The notes under the pieces were generated by a model. It was not told where the DNA came from and did not search any database. It worked only from the letters and a program-made list of their open reading frames with translations. Positions 61,441-64,000 of a stretch of DNA of 64,000 nt are shown here, piece by piece. The stretch lies in the NCBI RefSeq assembly GCF_014202275.1, contig NZ_JACHGF010000007.1, positions 62,001 through 126,000 on the forward strand, written 5' to 3'. Position 1 is the first letter of the stretch; each line of letters begins with the position of its first letter. The DNA is from Rhabdobacter roseus (GTDB lineage Bacteria > Bacteroidota > Bacteroidia > Cytophagales > Spirosomataceae). Position numbers and translations under genes: made by a program.

Positions 61441-62811
61441 ATGAAAGTTAACTCTCTTTTTTTACGTAATAGTCTGATTGTTGGGCTATTACTAGCCGCT
61501 TGGTCGTCTTTTGGACAGGATAAGCCGGGCGTAAGTATCGACAAAATCATTGCCCGCGTCGATAACTACTACATCCTCAACTCGGAGCTGGAAGAAATCT
61601 ACCAGAGCTACGTAGCCGGTGGCCAGAAAGCTCCCGATCGCTGCCAGCTGCTGGAGTCGCTCATCATTAACAAAATGTTGTTGGCCAAAGCCGAAATCGA
61701 CTCCGTGACGGTAGAAGACAAAATGGTGGACAACCAACTCGACGGCCGCATGGGCCAGATGATCCAGCGCTTTGGCTCCGAGAAAAACCTGGTGGAAGCC
61801 TACGGCAAAAGCATCGACGCGCTCAAAATTGAGCTCCGCCAGCAATTGAAAGAACAGATGGTGGTGCAGACGATGCAGGATAAGATTGCCGGGGACGTGA
61901 AAATAACGCCCAACGAAGTGCGTAAGTTTTTCAATTCCATTCCAAAAGATAGCTTGCCGTATATTCCCGCGGAGGTAGAGATTGGCCATATCGTGCGGCT
62001 GGGGACGGTTACGCAGGAGCAAAAAGACAAGCTTCGTAACCAGCTCTACGATCTTAAAAAGCGCGCCGAAAGCAAAGAAGAGTTTTCCATGCTGGCTCAG
62101 ATCTACTCAGAGGATTTGGGGTCGGCCAAAAACGGGGGCGACCTGGGGTTTGCCAAGCGGGGTGCCATGGTACCTACCTTTGAAGGCGCTGCGCTGGCGC
62201 TGAAACCCGGTGAGATCTCAGACGTGGTGGAGAGTCCCTTTGGCTTTCACCTGATCCAGCTTATCGAAACGCGCGGGGCAGAGTACCACGCGCGCCACAT
62301 CCTGCTTCGGCCCGACTACAACCGAGGCACCGACGTAACCGAGGCCACCCGCTACCTCGATAGCCTGCGTACGCTTATTCAATCGGATACCTTGCAGTTT
62401 GCCCAAGCCGCCCGGGAGCATTCCGAAGACCCGGAGTCGGCCGACGCCGGTGGCCTGCTCCAAGATCCCGAATCGGGCATGACGCGGCTTCCGCTGGATG
62501 CCTCCATGGACCCTGCCCTGTATTTTGCCATTGATACCATGAAGGTAGGCTCGGTGAGCCCGCCGATCTCCTACCGGACGAGCGACGGCCGGAGCGCGAT
62601 GCGCATCATTTGGTATAAGCAGAAAACGGAGCCCCATACCGCCAACCTTCGCGACGATTACGAAAAAATAGCGCAGATTGTACTGGTTAACAAAAAGAAT
62701 AACGCCCTGGAAGAATGGTTCAAAAAGGCTGAAGGAGATGTGTTCATCAGCGTGGAGCCCGAGTTTCAGAAGTGCAGTATCTTTGGTCTGTCGCCCGTTG
62801 CCAGTCAATAG
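61441..62811 (+). CDS. SurA-like periplasmic peptidylprolyl isomerase
   Basis: The 456-residue protein has a signal peptide (LIVGLLLAAWSSFGQ), an N-terminal SurA-like helical region (DKIIARVDNYYILNSELEE, LLESLIINKMLLAKAEID) and two parvulin domains: VEIGHIVRLGTV to SPFGFHLIQLIETRG, and YHARHILLRPDY to SYRTSDGRSAMRI. It is the closest in layout to E. coli SurA, a barrel-assembly chaperone. The second domain is shorter. It directly follows the longer isomerase at 59102, and MoxR lies behind it. Confidence 0.9.
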   Translation: MKVNSLFLRNSLIVGLLLAAWSSFGQDKPGVSIDKIIARVDNYYILNSELEEIYQSYVAGGQKAPDRCQLLESLIINKMLLAKAEIDSVTVEDKMVDNQLDGRMGQMIQRFGSEKNLVEAYGKSIDALKIELRQQLKEQMVVQTMQDKIAGDVKITPNEVRKFFNSIPKDSLPYIPAEVEIGHIVRLGTVTQEQKDKLRNQLYDLKKRAESKEEFSMLAQIYSEDLGSAKNGGDLGFAKRGAMVPTFEGAALALKPGEISDVVESPFGFHLIQLIETRGAEYHARHILLRPDYNRGTDVTEATRYLDSLRTLIQSDTLQFAQAAREHSEDPESADAGGLLQDPESGMTRLPLDASMDPALYFAIDTMKVGSVSPPISYRTSDGRSAMRIIWYKQKTEPHTANLRDDYEKIAQIVLVNKKNNALEEWFKKAEGDVFISVEPEFQKCSIFGLSPVASQ

Positions 62812-62863
62812 CAGGCCCCTTTTATTCCTAACCTAATATATTCCTTCACCCAACTGCATCATC

Positions 62864-63826
62864 GTGAAATATCAATCGGACGTAGAAGCCGCCGAGGCCA
62901 TGAACCAGTCCTACCAGAAACTTCGTGCCGAAATCGGACAGGTTATCGTGGGTCAGGAAGAAGTAGTTAAGCTGTTGCTCACGGCTATTTTCTGTCAGGG
63001 ACACTGCCTGCTGGTGGGAGTACCCGGATTGGCCAAAACCCTGCTCATTCAGACCATCGCGTCTTCACTGGACCTGAGTTTTAACCGCATCCAATTTACG
63101 CCCGACCTCATGCCTTCGGATATTCTGGGGTCCGAAACCCTGGATCAGCAGCGGAATTTCAAGTTTATCCGCGGTCCCGTGTTTGCCAACATTATTCTGG
63201 CCGATGAGATCAACCGGACGCCACCCAAAACCCAGGCGGCCCTGCTCGAAGCCATGCAGGAATATTCCGTGACCATTGCCGGGCAAAAGCACGCATTGGA
63301 CCGCCCGTTCTTTGTGTTGGCTACCCAAAACCCCATCGAGCAGGAAGGTACCTACCCCCTACCCGAGGCCCAGCTGGACCGCTTCATGTTCATGATTTCG
63401 CTGGACTACCCAGCCTACGCCGAGGAGGTCAATATTGTAAAAAATACCACGACCGACCGGCGGCACCAGGTACGGGAAGTACTAAGCGCGGCAGAGATTA
63501 CCGAGTTCCAGCACCTGGTGCGGCGCGTGCCCGTCACGGATCATGTCATCGAGTACGCGGTGAAGCTTGTTCATAAAACCCGGCCCAACACCGCGCTGGC
63601 GGCGAAGGAAGCCAACGACTACCTGGAATGGGGCGCGGGCCCACGGGCCTCGCAGGCCCTCATCCTGGCCGCCAAATGCAACGCCTTGCTGGCGGGCAAG
63701 TACTCTCCGGACATCGAAGATGTGAAGGCGGTGGCCTTGCCGGTGCTGCGCCACCGGATCGTTCGAAACTTCAAGGCCGAAGCCGAGGGCATCACCCTGG
63801 ACGACGTCATTGGCAAGCTTGCCTAA
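62864..63826 (+). CDS. MoxR-family AAA+ ATPase
   Basis: The 320-residue protein has Walker A GVPGLAKT (52-59), Walker B/sensor region IILADEINRTPPKTQAALLEAMQE (by position ~105-128), the second sensor ATQNPIEQEGTYPLPEAQLDRF, and a lid with QALILAAKCNALL. MoxR ATPases act as chaperones with a VWA-domain partner, often in the envelope stress or maturation systems. The start is GTG at 62864, or a later ATG at 62900. The partner DUF58/VWA genes expected in the usual operon are not visible, but the window ends soon after; a terminator closes it. Confidence 0.92.
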   Translation: MKYQSDVEAAEAMNQSYQKLRAEIGQVIVGQEEVVKLLLTAIFCQGHCLLVGVPGLAKTLLIQTIASSLDLSFNRIQFTPDLMPSDILGSETLDQQRNFKFIRGPVFANIILADEINRTPPKTQAALLEAMQEYSVTIAGQKHALDRPFFVLATQNPIEQEGTYPLPEAQLDRFMFMISLDYPAYAEEVNIVKNTTTDRRHQVREVLSAAEITEFQHLVRRVPVTDHVIEYAVKLVHKTRPNTALAAKEANDYLEWGAGPRASQALILAAKCNALLAGKYSPDIEDVKAVALPVLRHRIVRNFKAEAEGITLDDVIGKLA

Positions 63827-63832
63827 TTGGAG

Positions 63833-63857
63833 AAGCCCCGAATTTTGGGGCTTTTTT
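63833..63857 (+). terminator. Intrinsic terminator of the MoxR gene
   Basis: AAGCCCC (63833-63839) and GGGGCTT (63847-63853) pair, followed by a run of T. Confidence 0.85.
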
Positions 63858-63957
63858 TATAGTTAAATAGTAATAAAACCCCGATGGTCGGTATTAGTTA
63901 GCAGGGAAGCACCTTATCTTTCCATTCAAAAAAATATCTTTCTTTACAATTAGCTTA

Positions 63958-64000
63958 ATGTACCCATTGCCCATGACAACGATTCAAGGAAAAAATTTTA
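63958..64000 (+). CDS. Start of an unknown gene, cut by the window
   Basis: An ATG at 63958, or a second in frame at 63973, opens a frame to the end (MTTIQGKNF from the second). Upstream is AT-rich with near-consensus TATCTTTC elements. Too short to identify. Confidence 0.35.
   Translation, partial: MYPLPMTTIQGKNF

Larger units (their letters stand above)
1..64000. repeat. Highly iterated short motif GTACC/GGTAC (core of AAGTACCT / GGTACTT)
   Basis: A five-base core, GTACC or its complement GGTAC, recurs through genes and intergenic DNA, mostly as AAGTACC[CT] or GGTACTT. My hand counts are about 10 in the 639-bp gene at 1797-2435, 22 in the 2.9-kb helicase gene at 5556-8492, 17 in the sulfite reductase gene and 7 in the 942-bp gene at 53236. 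Chance at equal base use is about 2 per kb. It falls in all frames, for example Lys-Tyr-Leu, Ser-Thr and Lys-Val-Pro codons, so amino-acid preference does not explain it. It is scarce in AT-rich segments (none in 38393-39085). Function unknown; it resembles iterated signatures such as HIP1. Confidence 0.8.

Noticed and set aside
1-64000. CRISPR arrays, rRNA, tRNA and insertion sequences
   Set aside because: No regularly spaced repeats, no cloverleaf-like sequences with the usual TTCGAATC arm and no transposase frames were found.

Overview
The window looks like chromosomal DNA of a Bacteroidota bacterium, most likely order Cytophagales (Spirosomataceae-like). Evidence: a SusC/RagA receptor fragment, PorT-type outer-membrane barrels, PD40 lipoproteins, GH67/GH10/GH43 hydrolases, a HEPN-tailed sulfite reductase, near absence of Shine-Dalgarno sequences, and several exact matches to the Bacteroidota -7 promoter element TAnnTTTG. 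No rRNA, tRNA, CRISPR array, integrase or transposase was seen. Species assignment is inference.

Layout. 1-1617: 3' part of a SusC-like receptor. 1797-9179: NAD(P)-binding protein, PD40 lipoprotein, Tat-exported TIM-barrel isomerase, DinB protein, SNF2 helicase, small barrel. 9824-13780: two-subunit molybdenum hydroxylase and threonine aldolase. 13861-15028: two decaying toxin-antitoxin modules (frameshifted HigB with HigA; DUF6364-like antitoxin with a PIN-toxin remnant). 15059-26162: housekeeping and envelope genes, including GNAT-nitrilase, fatty-acid hydroxylase, GDPD and leuS. 26225-34346: glucuronoxylan cluster with a divergent LacI regulator. 34649-38232: ArsR-SRPBCC pair and a cytochrome-c-tailed dehydrogenase. 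38270-39183: an AT-rich island with a DUF3800 gene broken by a nonsense codon. 39232-42725: envelope proteins, GtrA, thiolase. 42992-51614: assimilatory sulfate operon (TauE-like exporter, MetZ, CysH, CysD, CysN, sulfite reductase, CobA). 52179-55147: two tandem LpxL-type acyltransferases and a GT9 glycosyltransferase. 55190-58278: both agmatine-to-putrescine enzymes. 58322-63826: lipoprotein, two parvulin isomerases, MoxR ATPase. A new gene starts at the right edge.

How genes cooperate. The xylan cluster encodes extracytoplasmic chain cutting (GH10), side-chain removal (GH67, GH43) and uronate catabolism (SDR, UxuA), but no transporter. The sulfur operon covers sulfate activation, APS/PAPS reduction, sulfite reduction, homocysteine synthesis and the first siroheme step.

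The most unusual signals are not genes. (1) A short motif, GTACC/GGTAC, usually inside AAGTACCT or GGTACTT, is about 4-8 times commoner than chance in hand-counted genes, in all reading frames and between genes, and is sparse in AT-rich segments. (2) A ~167-bp structured element occurs at 9409-9574 and 41328-41496, both between convergent genes, with a compensatory base-pair change in its stem. (3) A 40-bp perfect palindrome serves as a terminator. (4) Three neighbouring or AT-rich accessory genes are broken in ways that can be read directly from the sequence.
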